This document shows positions 1-10,665 of a stretch of 64,000 nucleotides of DNA, piece by piece. Under the pieces are notes generated by a model. The model made no database searches and was not told the DNA's origin. It was given only the letters and a program-made list of their open reading frames with translations. Each line of letters opens with the position of its first letter. Positions within the stretch are counted from its first letter, which is position 1. Where the stretch lies: positions 6,375-70,374 of the forward strand of contig VZQC01004696.1 of the NCBI GenBank assembly GCA_009823505.1, given 5' to 3'. Both the position numbers and the translations under genes were made by a program. The DNA is from Rhizomys pruinosus (lineage: Eukaryota; Chordata; Mammalia; Rodentia; Spalacidae).

Positions 1-76
1 GGTCTACAGAGTGAGTTCCAGGACAGCTGGGGCTACAGGGAGACCCTGTCTCGAAAAGACAAAAAAAAAAAAAAAA
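1..76 (+). mobile_element. B1 SINE, 3' end cut by window edge
   Basis: The sequence begins inside the B1 body (GGTCTACAGAGTGAGTTCC) and ends with GACCCTGTCTCGAAAAGAC and a poly(A) tail. The 5' part is outside the window. Confidence 0.9.
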
Positions 77-514
77 TTACTGATGCAGCAAAAAATTTTA
101 AATCCATTCCTATGGCTTGCACTGAACACCTTGTTACAGTTTCAGATGAAATGGACACATACAGACACTGAGTTACCCATACCTACTAAAAATGTTTTTA
201 TATATCTCTGTTATACTTTGCATGTGCAACTTTTGATATTTTATCTTGCCCATAACTAAATAATTTGACTCAAGACAAACTAGTTTTACCTCCTGGACAG
301 TCCAAAAAAACCATTTTGGTAAGTTTGATTTAAATCAACTTAATTCTTGTCTACGGGTATGTTAATATGACCCACTCCCTTCCTTCTCAAAACTATAACT
401 CAGAGTCTAGGGGGTAGAAAAAAACAAACTACATCTGTTTATATAAAACAGACTTCATTTGAGATAGACCTAAAAGGATTTATTTATTTATTCATTTATT
501 TATTTATTATGGTA

Positions 515-757
515 TTTTTTGAACAGAGTTTCCCTTTAGTCTCAGCAGGCCTGGAGCTCGCTATGTACATCAGGCTGGGCCTTGAACTCACAGAGCTCTG
601 CCTGCCTCTGCCTCCCCAGTGCTGGGATTAAAGAAGTGCGGCACAACGTCTGGCACTAAAGACGGTTCTTAGCTGGCATGTGGGTGCTGGGAATCAAACC
701 CTGGTCCTCTGCAAGAGCAGTCAGCGCTCTCAACCGCTGAGCCATCTCTCCAGCCCC
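515..757 (-). mobile_element. Old B1 next to a truncated B3, both antisense
   Basis: 515-655 is a diverged antisense B1 (TTTGAACAGAGTTTCCC... ...GGGATTAAAGAAGTGCGG). 660-757 is the 5' half of a B3 in antisense, ending CCATCTCTCCAGCCCC. The B3 3' half is missing, as if the B1 had landed within it. Confidence 0.8.
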
Positions 758-904
758 ATTAAGCTTTTTTTTTTTTAAGTTTCTTTCCTGAGCTATGTCT
801 ACTTAACTTAAAATGTTAAATTTCTCCTTTGGTGAATTAAGTCCATTCTACCCAGATTACCTTTATAGACCTAAACCCCAAAGAACCAAATATATACCGT
901 CCTG

Positions 905-1425
905 GATAGCTTTACTGCCAACTTGGCACACCTGGGCTTGGGGAAACCTCAGTTGGAGAAGTGCTTCCATTGCAATCGCCTGTGGCCATGTCTATGGGAT
1001 ATTTTCTTGCTTGTTAAATGATATGGGATGGCCCAGCCCACTGTGGGCTGAGATGGAGACCAGATCTTGATTTAACAGCCTGAGACCCCCACCCCTCATC
1101 CCCCACCCCTATTACCAGGAAGCAGTTAAAGCAAGAAAATGATGCCCCTTGTCTATTATAACCAAAAGGCTGGACTGTTAGGCCTGGCTCTCCCCAAGGT
1201 CTGGAATTTATGGCCGGCAATTGCAAAGCACATAAGGATGTTCTGCTCCCTCAAGAAACTGTCAATCAGTGACCTCATCTCCTCTTTACCTGCTTTCCCA
1301 CTGAAGATGCCTTCAAAGGCCTGGCCGGACGCCATTTTGGTGCTGGCTACTCTTCTCCAACTTAGAGCTCAGTCCCAGCTATGCCAGAAGTAAACTTTCC
1401 CAGGAGTACCTAGGCCTGGTGTATT
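905..1425 (+). repeat. Rodent medium-reiterated repeat (family unassigned)
   Basis: ACTGCCAACTTGGCACACCTGGG, CCTCAGTTGGAGAAGTG and GGCCCAGCCCACTGTGGGC are landmarks of a common rodent interspersed repeat that begins TGTCAACTTGACACA in better copies. The later GAAGTAAACTTTCCC..part matches its distal end. It is non-coding. Confidence 0.5.
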
Positions 1426-1514
1426 CCTTTCGTTTGGGGGCCATGCCGACCTAAACCTAACAAAAACCTCCTTCAAGGACAAACTCACTGTTTTTCGTTT
1501 GTTCGTTTGTTTTT

Positions 1515-1756
1515 TATTTTATTTTTTTTTTATTTCTGTATGTGTATGAATGTACTGTCTGCATGCAAGTCTGTGCACCCGTGTCGTGCAACGCCGCGGA
1601 GGTCAGAAGAGGGTCTCGGATTCCCCTGGAACTGGAGTTCTCCTGGAATTGGAGTTTCAGACGGTTCTCGGCCGCCATGTGGGTGCTGGGGGTCGAACCC
1701 GGGTCCTCTGTAAGAGCGGTCGGCGCTGTTAACTGCTAGGCCATCTCTCCAGCCCC
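1515..1756 (-). mobile_element. B3-type SINE, two 17-bp units
   Basis: Full-length antisense copy, CpG-rich, with GGTTCGA B-box on the - strand (read here as GGGTCGAACCCGGG). The target AAACTCACTG is duplicated at 1,483 and 1,757, so the insertion is recent. Confidence 0.9.
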
Positions 1757-1889
1757 AAACTCACTGTTTTTACTTCAAAGTATTTGATTAAAATTATCTA
1801 GCCTCCACAAAAGGAAACCTCATTCTAATTCTTTAGAGTTCCAATGATCACAGGTTCAAATTCAACAAATTAAACAATCCTGTTCTGAC

Positions 1890-2210
1890 TGTTAATCTAT
1901 GGGTGTCATCATCTGGAAAGTGTTAGGTCTAGGCTTCCCAGAATCCCAAGGGGCACACAGGTGCCCACTTCCTCCAGAAGCTGTCAATCTTCTGACCTCT
2001 TCCCTTGTACCTGAGGTCCCACCCCATGGAGATAAATGGGTGGACCCCAGCCTCCATCTATCTCTCTGCCTCTCTGCCCCCCCCCGTCCTGCCCCTCTTT
2101 CTGCCCCTGCCCCCCACCATGTGTCTACAGGCGACTCACACTGGCAGTCCCACATGGAAGTAAAGCATGTTCCTGGAATGATCTAAGCCTCGTATGCCTT
2201 TTATTGGGGT
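1890..2210 (+). mobile_element. Solo LTR-like element, copy A
   Basis: This block shares a long ordered similarity with the reverse complement of 7,425-7,695: a GGCTTCCCAGAAT segment, CCACTTCCTCCAGA, GCTGTCAATCTTCTGACC, a CCCCATGG-ATAAA TATA-like region, CACCATGTG..CTACAGG and a terminal CTAAGCCT. The spacing of a TATA-like box and a downstream end fits a retroviral-type LTR. There is no internal coding region beside it, so it is a solo LTR or fragment. Confidence 0.55.
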
Positions 2211-2424
2211 TCATGCCTTTTTATAACCTACCAGAAAGAAGTCAAACTCCAGATGTTTTTCTCTCAATGAACTTTGGCAAATGAAAGTAACTTTAAAAAA
2301 TTCCCTCTGTCTTTTTTAATTGGCTCATAAATGTGTTAATGCTTTTCAGATTTTATTTTACCACCGCTCCAACACAATCAGCTATTCCAGCTGTTTGAAG
2401 TACGAGTTAAAACAGTGACCTGCT

Positions 2425-2698
2425 GGGGCTAGAGAGATGGCCTCTCGGTTAAGAGCATCGACTGCTCTTGCAGAGGACCCGGGTTCCATCCCCAGCACCC
2501 ACATGGCGGCTATGAACCGTCTGTAACTCCAATTCCAGGAGAACTCCAGTTCCAGGAGAACTCCAGTTCCAGGAGAGCTCCAGTTCCAGGGGAATCCGAT
2601 GCCCTCTTCTGACCTCTGCAGCATTGCACAACACAGGAGCACCAACCTACATGCAGACAGTACACTCATACATATAAAAAATAATAAATAAATAAAAG
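2425..2698 (+). mobile_element. B3-type SINE with four 17-bp units
   Basis: The internal AACTCCAGTTCCAGGAG unit is present four times in tandem (2,525-2,591), compared with one or two in other copies. The rest of the element is ordinary, with B-box GGGTTCCATCCCC and an A/T-rich tail. Confidence 0.92.
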
Positions 2699-3054
2699 AT
2701 ATGGGTGGTTCCAAACCAGTACTTCCCCAATTGAAGCTGGAGAAACCATTTTGAATAAAATCATGGGTGAGGTGCCTCCTATTCACTTTGGTAATAATCA
2801 ATAAAGAATATCCCCAGAACCTCCAATTCTCATGGTATTTTCAAACAGTCACCGTATTTGACGCTCATAGTCCTGTTCGGGCCCAGGCCATCATTTCATT
2901 TTGCGTGAAGGGGAACCTGATGCTCAGAGAGGACGTCATCTGAGAACAGTCTCGCTGCTTTTAGATGGTAAAGCCCAGAAAAGGAATTGTGAGCAGAGTG
3001 TTTGGGGCTGTAAATGTCCTGAAGATAGCACTAGCAATGGCACGGGTCTCTGAA

Positions 3055-3180
3055 GGAATTTAACTGCCCACTTGTGGCAACTTGTGAAGAGTCTCAGTTG
3101 AGGAACTTCCTAGACCACATGGGCCTGTGGGCCTGTCTGGGATAGTGTTGGCTGTGAAATGACGTAGGAAGGCTCTGCTG
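3055..3180 (+). repeat. Rodent medium-reiterated repeat, fragment
   Basis: AACTGCCCACTTGTGGC, GTCTCAGTTGAGGAA and GGGCCTGTCTGGGATAG match the start of the repeat seen at 905-1,425. Its distal end (AGTAAGCTAAATAATCTC and CACGGTGTTTACACAACAGA) reappears at 3,785-3,875. The four B1 fragments between look like later insertions that split it. Confidence 0.45.
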
Positions 3181-3204
3181 GTTTGAGGAAGAAATGTTCC
3201 CCAT

Positions 3205-3250
3205 AGCCCAGCGTGGTGGTGCACGCCTTTGAACTTCTGCCTTCCCAGTG
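3205..3250 (+). mobile_element. B1 fragment
   Basis: Only the 5' end (CAGCGTGGTGGTGCACGCC) is recognisable, before the split rodent repeat resumes. Confidence 0.5.
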
Positions 3251-3345
3251 ATGTACCTCCTCCAGTAAAGCTTTGAACATTGCCACCAATTGAGCCAAGT
3301 ATTTTAATACTTGGAGCCTATGGGGGACATTTCTTTCTTTCTCTC

Positions 3346-3500
3346 TTTTTTTGTCTTTATTTTATTAGGCAGGGCCTATCTGTAGCCCCAGGTGGCCTAG
3401 AACCTACCGTGTAGTCCAGGCTGGCCTTGAACTCACAGAAATCTGCCTGCCTCTGCCTCCTGAGTGCTAGGATTAAAGGCATGCGCCACCATGCCTGGCC
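3346..3500 (-). mobile_element. B1 SINE, old, antisense (1 of 3 in tandem)
   Basis: The copy has TATTAGGCAGGGCCTATCTG through GCGCCACCATGCCTGGCC and is more diverged than the two that follow. Confidence 0.85.
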
Positions 3501-3508
3501 ATGAAGGA

Positions 3509-3617
3509 CTCTTTTTTTTTTTTTGTCTTTTCGAGACAGGGTCTCCCTGTAGCCCCAGCTGTCCTGGAACTCACTCTGTAGACCAGGCTGGCCTTGTTAA
3601 AGGCGTGTGCCACCATG
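3509..3617 (-). mobile_element. B1 SINE with internal deletion (2 of 3)
   Basis: The antisense copy jumps from CCAGGCTGGCCTTG straight to TTAAAGGCGTGTGCC, losing about 50 bp around the Pol III B-box region. Its remaining sequence is nearly identical to the next copy. Confidence 0.85.
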
Positions 3618-3773
3618 TTTTTTTTTTTTTGTCTTTTCGAGACAGGGTCTCCCTGTAGCCCCAGCTGTCCTGGAACTCACTCTGTAGACCAGGCTGGCCT
3701 TGAACTCACAAAAATCCACCTGCCTCTGCCTCCCAAGTGCTAGGATTAAAGGCATGTGCCACCACGCCCGGAC
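3617..3773 (-). mobile_element. B1 SINE, complete (3 of 3)
   Basis: The antisense copy runs from poly(T) and GTCTTTTCGAGACAGGG to CCACCACGCCCGG. Its closeness to the deleted copy just before it suggests local duplication or conversion. Confidence 0.9.
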
Positions 3774-3784
3774 ATGATGGACTC

Positions 3785-3875
3785 TTAACCCCCTGGAACA
3801 GTAAGCTAAATAATCTCTTCCTTCTCTAAATGAGCTTGGTCACGGTGTTTACACAACAGAAGAGTAATTAATGCG
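3785..3875 (+). repeat. Distal end of the split rodent repeat
   Basis: CTGGAACAGTAAGCTAAAT and GGTCACGGTGTTTACAC match the end of the rodent medium-reiterated family (CTGAATAAACC...GGTCATGGTG type). It is separated from its start by the B1 cluster at 3,205-3,773. Confidence 0.45.
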
Positions 3876-4089
3876 AAGTGGAGCCCCACCGTGGGCAATA
3901 CCATCTCTAGGCAGGTGGTCCTTCTGGCTGAACTTCTTTGACTATGAATGGAGCCCTTCAATTAGAGGTAAGGCTGTGTGGAATAGCACACAGGCCTTTT
4001 TCCAAGGCCTTGACTTCCCTCAGTGATGGATTGTGACCTGCAGTTCCAAACTAAAATAAACCTTTCTTCCCCTACGTTGCTTTGGGTCA

Positions 4090-5160
4090 GAGGCTTTTAG
4101 CACAGCAGCAGTGTGGAGTTGCCAAACCACTTTACAGCTATACCTCAATGAACAGCCTGAAACACTCAGAGTAGTAAGTAACTTGGCAAGGCAGACTTTA
4201 CTTTTGCAAAAGGGCGCTTTGCACAGTCAGATCCAGCAAGCACTCATAGGACCCAGAAGCTTGGTGGGCTTTTATCTAAAACACAAGACGACTCAGTCGT
4301 CTCCCCATTGGCTGCAGTCTGACCTCACAGTCTTTCCTGGCTGGCCATTTCAAAAGCATCAGCATGAAGGGAGAAGAGCAACTCTAACCCAGGCCAACAG
4401 GCTCAGGAACACATCAGGGCCTTTCCTGAAACAAAAGTCCTATAGGGTATGGTGGGATTAAAAGACTATAATTCTGTGTCATAAACCAGGTTCCAAGTTT
4501 TATAGGGTTTGAAAAAAAAGACTAATATTTAATGTTTCTTACAACCCAAACTTGGACGGCACACATTCCTTCAGATGTTTCCTGGAACACTGTGGGGCTG
4601 TTGACCCCAAGGTTGGACAGGCTGGAGAGGTCACATGTGTGAGGCTGATGTCCCTGGGGCAAAACGTGCAGCTGCAGGATTGATGGTCCCGCAGCCAAAC
4701 ACACAGCTGTGGGACTGATAGTTGCGGATCTGCTGGCTCCTGTGCCCAAACATGCTGAAGAGCCAGCTGTAGTTGATGGACCCAGAACCGAGCACTCGCT
4801 CAGTAACAGCCCAGGGACCGCGTCAGATGGTGCAAATCCACAAAAATCCATGTGTTCTATGTAAGGGGTAGCTTATATAGGTTTGGGGCGAGCAGCCACT
4901 ACATCGAGTTACATCACTTCATGGCCAATCTTAGACGTCCACGCCATCTCCCGTCACCCCAGTTCATGGCGCATAGCTGACAAGCAAGCCAACTTGTGAC
5001 TCCTGAGCTCATGCTAGCTCCAAACAGAGCGTTCCCTGCATCCCTTGCACAGCCTAGGGTGCTAAGCATTTTGGTAGCCTGTACATGCTCAAGATTCGTC
5101 TGAGTCCAGGATTGCTGTCCCACAGAACCGTGCTTCGGAGTCAGGTGTCACTTTATTAAA
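4090..5160 (-). mobile_element. LTR-like block, probably antisense ERV LTR
   Basis: There are no SINEs in about 1 kb. The region around 4,185-4,285 reads like an antisense LTR (poly(A)-signal/TATA-type sequence on the - strand). From about 4,600 to 4,790 there are degenerate 35-40-bp internal repeats built on a CCAAACACACAGCTG-like core. A TTATATAGG box occurs at about 4,870. The family is not identified and the boundaries are uncertain. Confidence 0.35.
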
Positions 5161-5187
5161 AACAGCTTCAATAAAATTTGAGCTCTT

Positions 5188-5430
5188 GGGCTGGAGAGAT
5201 GGCCTAGTGGTTAAGAGCGCTGACTGCTCTTGCAGAGGACCCGGGTTCGATCCCCAGCACCCACATGGCGGCTGAGAACCGTCTGAAGCTCCAATTCCAG
5301 GAGAACTCCAGTTCCAGGGGAATCCGAGACCCTCTTCTGACCTCCGCGGCATTGCACGACACGGGTGCACAGACTTGCACGCAGACAGTACATTCATACA
5401 CATACAGAAATAAATAAAATTAATTAAAAA
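5188..5430 (+). mobile_element. B3-type SINE, two units, recent
   Basis: Complete from GGGCTGGAGAGATGGCC to the A/T tail. The target AAATTTGAGCTCTT precedes it (5,174-5,187) and follows it (5,432-5,445). Confidence 0.93.
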
Positions 5431-5447
5431 AAAATTTGAGCTCTTAC

Positions 5448-5632
5448 GCCAGGCGTGGTGGCGCACACCTTTAATCCTAGCACTTGGGAGGCAGAGGCAG
5501 GCGGATCTTTGTGAGTTCAAGGCCAGCCTGGTCTACAGAGTGAGTTCCAGGACAGCTGGGGCTACAGGGAGACCCTGTCTTGAAAAGACCAAAAAAAAAT
5601 AATAATAATAATAATAATAATAAAATAAAATA
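5448..5632 (+). mobile_element. B1 SINE with (AAT)n tail
   Basis: Full B1 ending in a long AAT/AAAAT tail. It sits directly after the B3 at 5,188 and is followed by a third copy of the same target (5,633-5,647). Confidence 0.93.
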
Positions 5633-5707
5633 AAATTTGAGCTCTTAGTTTCAAACATCTCAGGACTAAACACCCTCTATATCGACTCAGGCAACCATGC
5701 TGCTTGC

Positions 5708-5957
5708 TTTTTTTTTTTATTTTATTTATTTTTGTATGTGTATGTGTATGAATGTACTGTCTGCATGCAGGTTTGTGCACCCGTGTCGTGCAATGCCGCG
5801 GAGGTCAGAAGAGGGTCTCAGATTCCCCTGGAACTGGAGTTCTCCTGGAATTGGAGTTACAGACGGTTCTCAGTCGCCATGTGGGTGCTGGGGATCGAAC
5901 CCGGGTCCTCTGCAAGAGCAGTCGGTGCTCTTAACCACTAGGCTATCTCTCCAGCCC
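5708..5957 (-). mobile_element. B3-type SINE, two units, antisense
   Basis: Complete copy flanked by a duplicated GCTGCTTGCTTT target (5,699 and 5,958). Confidence 0.92.
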
Positions 5958-6728
5958 GCTGCTTGCTTTATGGCAGGAATGCAAATTGTCAATGACAAAC
6001 AGCTTCACACAGCAACTTATTTAAACTTTCCTTCTGGGCCAAAGACTATGTCTATGAGGATTCAAGTAGCCCCACCAGGCCTCCAGCAGCAGATTGTGAA
6101 GGGCCTAAAGTCTGCCCTTCTTTCCCCGACACAATGTCAGACACATAAAATCTGTCATGTTACATTTACATTTTGGAATATGGAAGAATATTTTAAATAC
6201 TTTCAAGGCATTTATTTATTAAAACGTTCTCTGTCAAGATTTCACATTAGCTTAAAATTCAATTCAGTTTTTATATGTCACTGAGGTTGCCACCTCAATG
6301 CCTCAAAAAATACGTTTTCCATCAGTCAGTGTGACCAGCATCCATATTGAGAGCCCCATGGTCAGCCTCTGTAACCAACTAGATGTTAATACTGATCTGC
6401 TACAAGGTAAGAGCTTCTAACTCAAACTCAATGGAAAAGGAGTGAAAGCTCTGCAGAGTGCATTATTAAGAAGAGGGAATGTTTAACAGTTTTAGCTCAC
6501 ATGACAGTTTACTTGATATCAAGTAAATCATTAGTATTAGATGCAAGCCTATTCATTTAAATAGCTCCATGAAACAAATATGTTTAACTAGTTTAACTAC
6601 AAGCTTGGATCCAGGCTTCTTCTATCAGACAACCTTATCCTTTCATCTCTAGACAAGAAACATTCCATACACACAAGATCAAGCATCCTTCTTAGTGTTC
6701 ATTGTCTTTAGTGAAAATGTGCATCCCT

Positions 6729-6990
6729 CGGGGCTGGAGAGATGGCCTAGCAGCTGAGTGCCGACTGCTCTTGCAGAGGACCAGGGTTCGATCCCCAGCA
6801 CCCACATGACTGTTGAAAACCATCTGTAACTCCAGTTCCAGGGGAATCAAACGCCCTCTTCTGACCTCCGCGGCATTGCACGATACGGGTGCACAAACCT
6901 ACATGCAGACAGTGCATTCATACACATAAAATAAATAAATAAATAAATAAAAATTAAAAAAAAAAGAACAGCCAATGCTCTTAAAAAAAA
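6729..6990 (+). mobile_element. B3-type SINE, one unit
   Basis: A single AACTCCAGTTCCAGGGG unit and ACACATAAAATAAAT tail. Target duplication GAAAATGTGCATCC at 6,714 and 7,002. The tail region contains a short GCCAATGCTCTT patch. Confidence 0.9.
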
Positions 6991-7424
6991 AAAAAGAAAA
7001 AAGAAAATGTGCATCCTTTCAGCACTGGAATTTGTTAATTCTCAAGCACACCCACTTCCATTCACTATCTTTGGATGTGTTACATTCGAATGGCACAAAC
7101 CCCTGATAAAAGACAGGCACATTCCCAAAGCCCAGGGAACAAACTTCGGAAGAGGAGGCGTGGTAGATTGTAAGGGCTGTGGAGAGATAGGGGTGAATCA
7201 TGAGACTACAGAAATATAGTCTGGACCCCTGATTGATCAACATGCCTGTGCATACAAGCTTCTCCAACTGGACTATGGGAACCTTGAGTTGTTCAAAATT
7301 TGGACATAGATACTTGCAAAATGCACCAATTACCTAATTGTGTGACATACTGAGTAACATCAATGTTATCTGCAAACAAATGTGTCATTATGTTGGAGAA
7401 TCCCTTAAAAAAAAAAAAAAAAAG

Positions 7425-7695
7425 ACAGGCACAATGAGGCTTAGTCACTCCGGGAACATTTACTTCAGGAATTGCCAGGGCCGGCTACCTGTTGGCACGT
7501 GGTGGGGTAACAGTAGCAACAGTAGCAGCAAGATGGAGACTGAGGCACACCCCTTTATAGCCATGGGGCAGGACCTCAGGTACCCAGTAGGGGTCAGAAG
7601 ATTGACAGCCTCTGGAGGAAGTGGACATCTGTGTGTCCCTTGGAATTCTGGGAAGCCCAGATCTAACAGGATAGAGCAGCAAAGTGAAGTTCCAA
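7425..7695 (-). mobile_element. Solo LTR-like element, copy B
   Basis: This is the inverted relative of the block at 1,890-2,210. Read on the - strand it has CCCATGGCTATAAAGGGG (TATA-like), CACCACGTGCCAACAGG and GTGACTAAGCCTC in the same order. A long GTTTT/GGTTT simple repeat lies just beyond. No retroviral gene is present. Confidence 0.55.
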
Positions 7696-7747
7696 GATCA
7701 GGTGCCCAGATCTTAAGACTATGCAGTTCAGTGAATTTGCTTTTCAA

Positions 7748-7838
7748 TAGGTGTTTTGTTTTGTTTTGTTTTGTTTTATTTTGTTTTGTTTTGTTTTGGT
7801 TTGGTTTGGTTTGGTTTGGTTTGGTTGGTTTGGTTGAA
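7748..7838 (+). repeat. (TTTTG)n to (TTTGG)n tract
   Basis: The unit changes from GTTTT to GGTTT midway; a second GTTTT-rich tract lies at 8,041-8,110. Confidence 0.95.
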
Positions 7839-8110
7839 AGGTTAATTAAAATCACTAGCCCAAATTCTGTCTATTTTATAAAAATCATTTCTTTTACACA
7901 ATGGAAAGGAAGCTGTGTAGCAAGCCACTTCATGGAGAGCTAATACATCTTGAGACTTGATGGCTTGTGGCAAACTTCCAGAGATAATGATCAATGAAAG
8001 CACGGTACCTGAAAGCAAACCTCTGGGGAAAAACCTGTGTTGTTTTTGTTGTTTTGTTTTGTTTTTGTTCTGTTTTGTTTGGGGTTGGTTTGTTTTTTGT
8101 TTTGTTTTGT

Positions 8111-8255
8111 TTTTTTTTTTTTGGTCTTTTTGAGACAGGGTCTCCCTGTAGCCCCAGCTGGCCTGGAACTCTCCATTTAGACTAGGCTGGCCTTGAACTC
8201 ACAGAGATCCCCCTTGTCTGTCTCCCAAGTGCTAGGATTAAAGGCATGTGCAAGA
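8111..8255 (-). mobile_element. B1 SINE, antisense
   Basis: From GGTCTTTTTGAGACAGGG to GGATTAAAGGCATGTGC; the last bases of the 5' end are lost. It follows a T/G-rich GTTTT tract. Confidence 0.85.
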
Positions 8256-8687
8256 CATGTGTTCTTAAGTTCCGGAAAACACTCTGATTGAGCTGAAGCT
8301 AGTCCAAAAGCAGACCTTTCTGATGAACACATGCATTTAGTTTAGAGGCTACTTTGCCTCTGATGCATCTATATACATTGTATTCCTTAAGTTGTTATTC
8401 TATGTCTTATGTGTTCTTGGTACAATACTTCCTGAAAACTCAACTCATCCGTTATTTTAGTACTGAATAAAAACTCAAGACTGAGGAGGGTCTGCATCTG
8501 CTGACCATGAGTCTCAGATCCTCTGCATAAAACTTTATTTGTGTCTTCCTGTCCTTTCCAGTCTCTGTCTACTTAACTACTACAAAGCTGGATTGGGGCT
8601 GTAAATGCACATGGGGGGAAAAAAAGGGAGGATCACATACAAATGCACATATATGTGCACCTAGTATCTATATCTATCTATGTATCT

Positions 8688-8691
8688 ACAC

Positions 8692-8724
<33 letters not shown>
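8688..8724 (+). repeat. (CA)n microsatellite
   Basis: About 17 units with one GCA. Confidence 0.95.
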
Positions 8725-8765
8725 GCACTTTCTGTTTAGATGTGTGCCTTTAAAATTTTTTCCCT

Positions 8766-8950
8766 TGGGGCTGGGGAGCTGACTCAGCAGTTAAGAGCAC
8801 TGGCCTTTTTTCAGAAGATCTGGGTTAGGTTCCCAACACCTGTATGGCAGCTCACAACCATCTGTAACTCCAGTTCAAGGGGTCCATTGCCCTCTTCTGG
8901 CCTCTGTAAGCATCACACAAACATGGTGCACTTACATCCATACAAGCAAG
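8766..8950 (+). mobile_element. Old B3 SINE
   Basis: GGGGCTGGGGAGCTGACTC with a diverged body and single GTAACTCCAGTTCAAGG unit. CpG sites are mostly gone, so it is old. Confidence 0.75.
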
Positions 8951-9045
8951 ACACTCCTTCCACCATGTGGGTCCTGGAGATTGATCTCAAGTTGTAAGGC
9001 TTGGCAGCAAGCTCCTTTGCCCACTGAGCCATCTCATCACCCCTT
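8951..9045 (-). mobile_element. B3/B2-type fragment, antisense
   Basis: CCACCATGTGGGTCCTGGAG to CACTGAGCCATCTCATC is the 5' half of an old element facing the opposite way to the one before it. Confidence 0.6.
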
Positions 9046-9457
9046 AGATGTGCATCTTTGATTAATGTCTGGCCCTTGGGTGAACAATAACAGAAGACCT
9101 GAGTTTGACATAGAGAAGCAAAGTCCGTATGGCTGGAGATGTAAGCCAGAGCCCAGGCAGTCCCCACAGACTAGATTCAACCACTTACTATGATGATCAG
9201 TTAGCAAAGAGAGGGTGGAGGTAAAGCAGGAAAGGAGTTTATATCCTGGTGTCCATGCCAGGAAGACAGCGCTATGATAATAAAAGAAGAAACATGTTTG
9301 GTTGCTTGGTAGAGAGGGAAGCTGAGACCTATTACCCTTCAGAATGATTCTTTATGACAGAACACTTCATGGCTCTTGGGCCACGACTGGAGGGATAGAG
9401 GATCTTAACAAAGACATGATGGAGCCTTAAAGCAAAAGAGAAACTTCCCTTTAAAAC

Positions 9458-9655
9458 CTGGAGAGATGGCTCAGCTTATAAGAGCACTGCTGGTCTTGCA
9501 GAGGACCTGGGTTGGAGCACCCACACAGCAATTCACAACTGCCTGTAACTCCCGCCTGTTCCAGTGGATCTGGTGCCCTCTTCTGGCCTCTGTGGGCACT
9601 GCATGTACATGTGCATATACACAGAGAGACACATTAAAATATAGCTTTTTTAAAA
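9458..9655 (+). mobile_element. Old B3 SINE
   Basis: TGGAGAGATGGCTCAGC with a single-unit body and a tail that serves as target for the next B1. Confidence 0.7.
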
Positions 9656-9663
9656 CCTGGTGA

Positions 9664-9826
9664 GGCTGGGCATTGTGGCACATGCCTTTAATTCTAGCAC
9701 TCAGGAGGCAGAGGCAAGTGCATCTTTGTGAGTTCAAGGCCAGCCTGGTCTACAGAGTGAGTTCCAGGACAGCTGTGGATGCAGGGAGACCCTGTCTCAA
9801 AAAGACAAAAAATAAATAAAAATAAA
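9664..9826 (+). mobile_element. B1 SINE
   Basis: Full B1 inserted into the tail of the preceding B3; the target AAACCTGGTGAGG is repeated at 9,653 and 9,828. Confidence 0.9.
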
Positions 9827-9859
9827 AAACCTGGTGAGGACCTTCATTAAGACAGAGTT

Positions 9860-10085
9860 TGGGGCTGGAGAGATGGCCTAGTGGTCAAGAGCGCTGACTG
9901 CTCTTGCAGAGGACCTGGGTTCAATCCCCAGCATCCATATGGCGGCTAAGGACCATCTTTAACTCCAGTTCCAGGGGAATCCGACACCCTCTTCTGACCT
10001 CCACGGCATTGCACGACATGGGTGCACCAACCTACATGCAGGCAGTACATTTATACACATAAAAAAAATTAAAATTAAAATAAAA
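9860..10085 (+). mobile_element. B3-type SINE, one unit
   Basis: Complete copy with CATCTTTAACTCC and A-rich tail; target AGACAGAGTTT flanks it. Confidence 0.88.
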
Positions 10086-10345
10086 AAAGACAGAGTTTTA
10101 CCACTGGGCTTTTAGCCCCTTTCTGATTTTTATCTTGAGCTAGGGTCTCACTACATTGTGCAGAGTAGGGCTTAGCTCACTCTATGGCCTGGAAAGGCCT
10201 TGGGCTTGGGGTCCTCCTGTATCAGCCTCCCGGGTGGCCAGGATAACAGTCATGATCAGCACATCCAGTGCAGGTCACGGTACTTATGCTCGCAGCCTCC
10301 GGACCTCCACATCTAGGTCTGAGCAGCCTGGACAAGTCACCTAAC
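10085..10345 (-). repeat. Diverged B1-like stretch
   Basis: TAGGGTCTCACTACATTGTGC to CAGCCTCCCGGGTGGCC resembles an old antisense B1 or monomeric 7SL-type SINE. The remainder up to 10,498 shows nothing recognisable. Confidence 0.45.
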
Positions 10346-10497
10346 CACTCTAGAATTCTGATCTCAGTTTCCTACTGTGCAGAGGGAGGGGAGAGCCACC
10401 CCAACCTCATGAGGCTGCTGAAGGGGTAATGAGACAAACGGATGTGAAATGTGAAGTTTTGTATGCACTGCCCAGCTAGGCATCAGGTTCCTTTTCT

Positions 10498-10665
10498 AGG
10501 GCCAGCGAGATGGCTCAGGAGGTGAAGGTGCTTGTCACCAAGCCCGAGGACCTGAGTTCAATCCCTGGGACCCCCATGGTGGAAAGAGAGAACGGACTCC
10601 CACAAGTTGTTCTCTGACCTGCATGCATGCATTGTGGCACTCATGCACAAACACATAATATTAAT
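10498..10665 (+). mobile_element. RSINE1 (B4 family)
   Basis: GCCAGCGAGATGGCTCAGG, GTGCTTGTCACCAAGCC, GACCTGAGTTCAATCCC and TTGTTCTCTGACCTGCATGC are RSINE1 landmarks. A (TTA)n tail follows. Confidence 0.75.
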
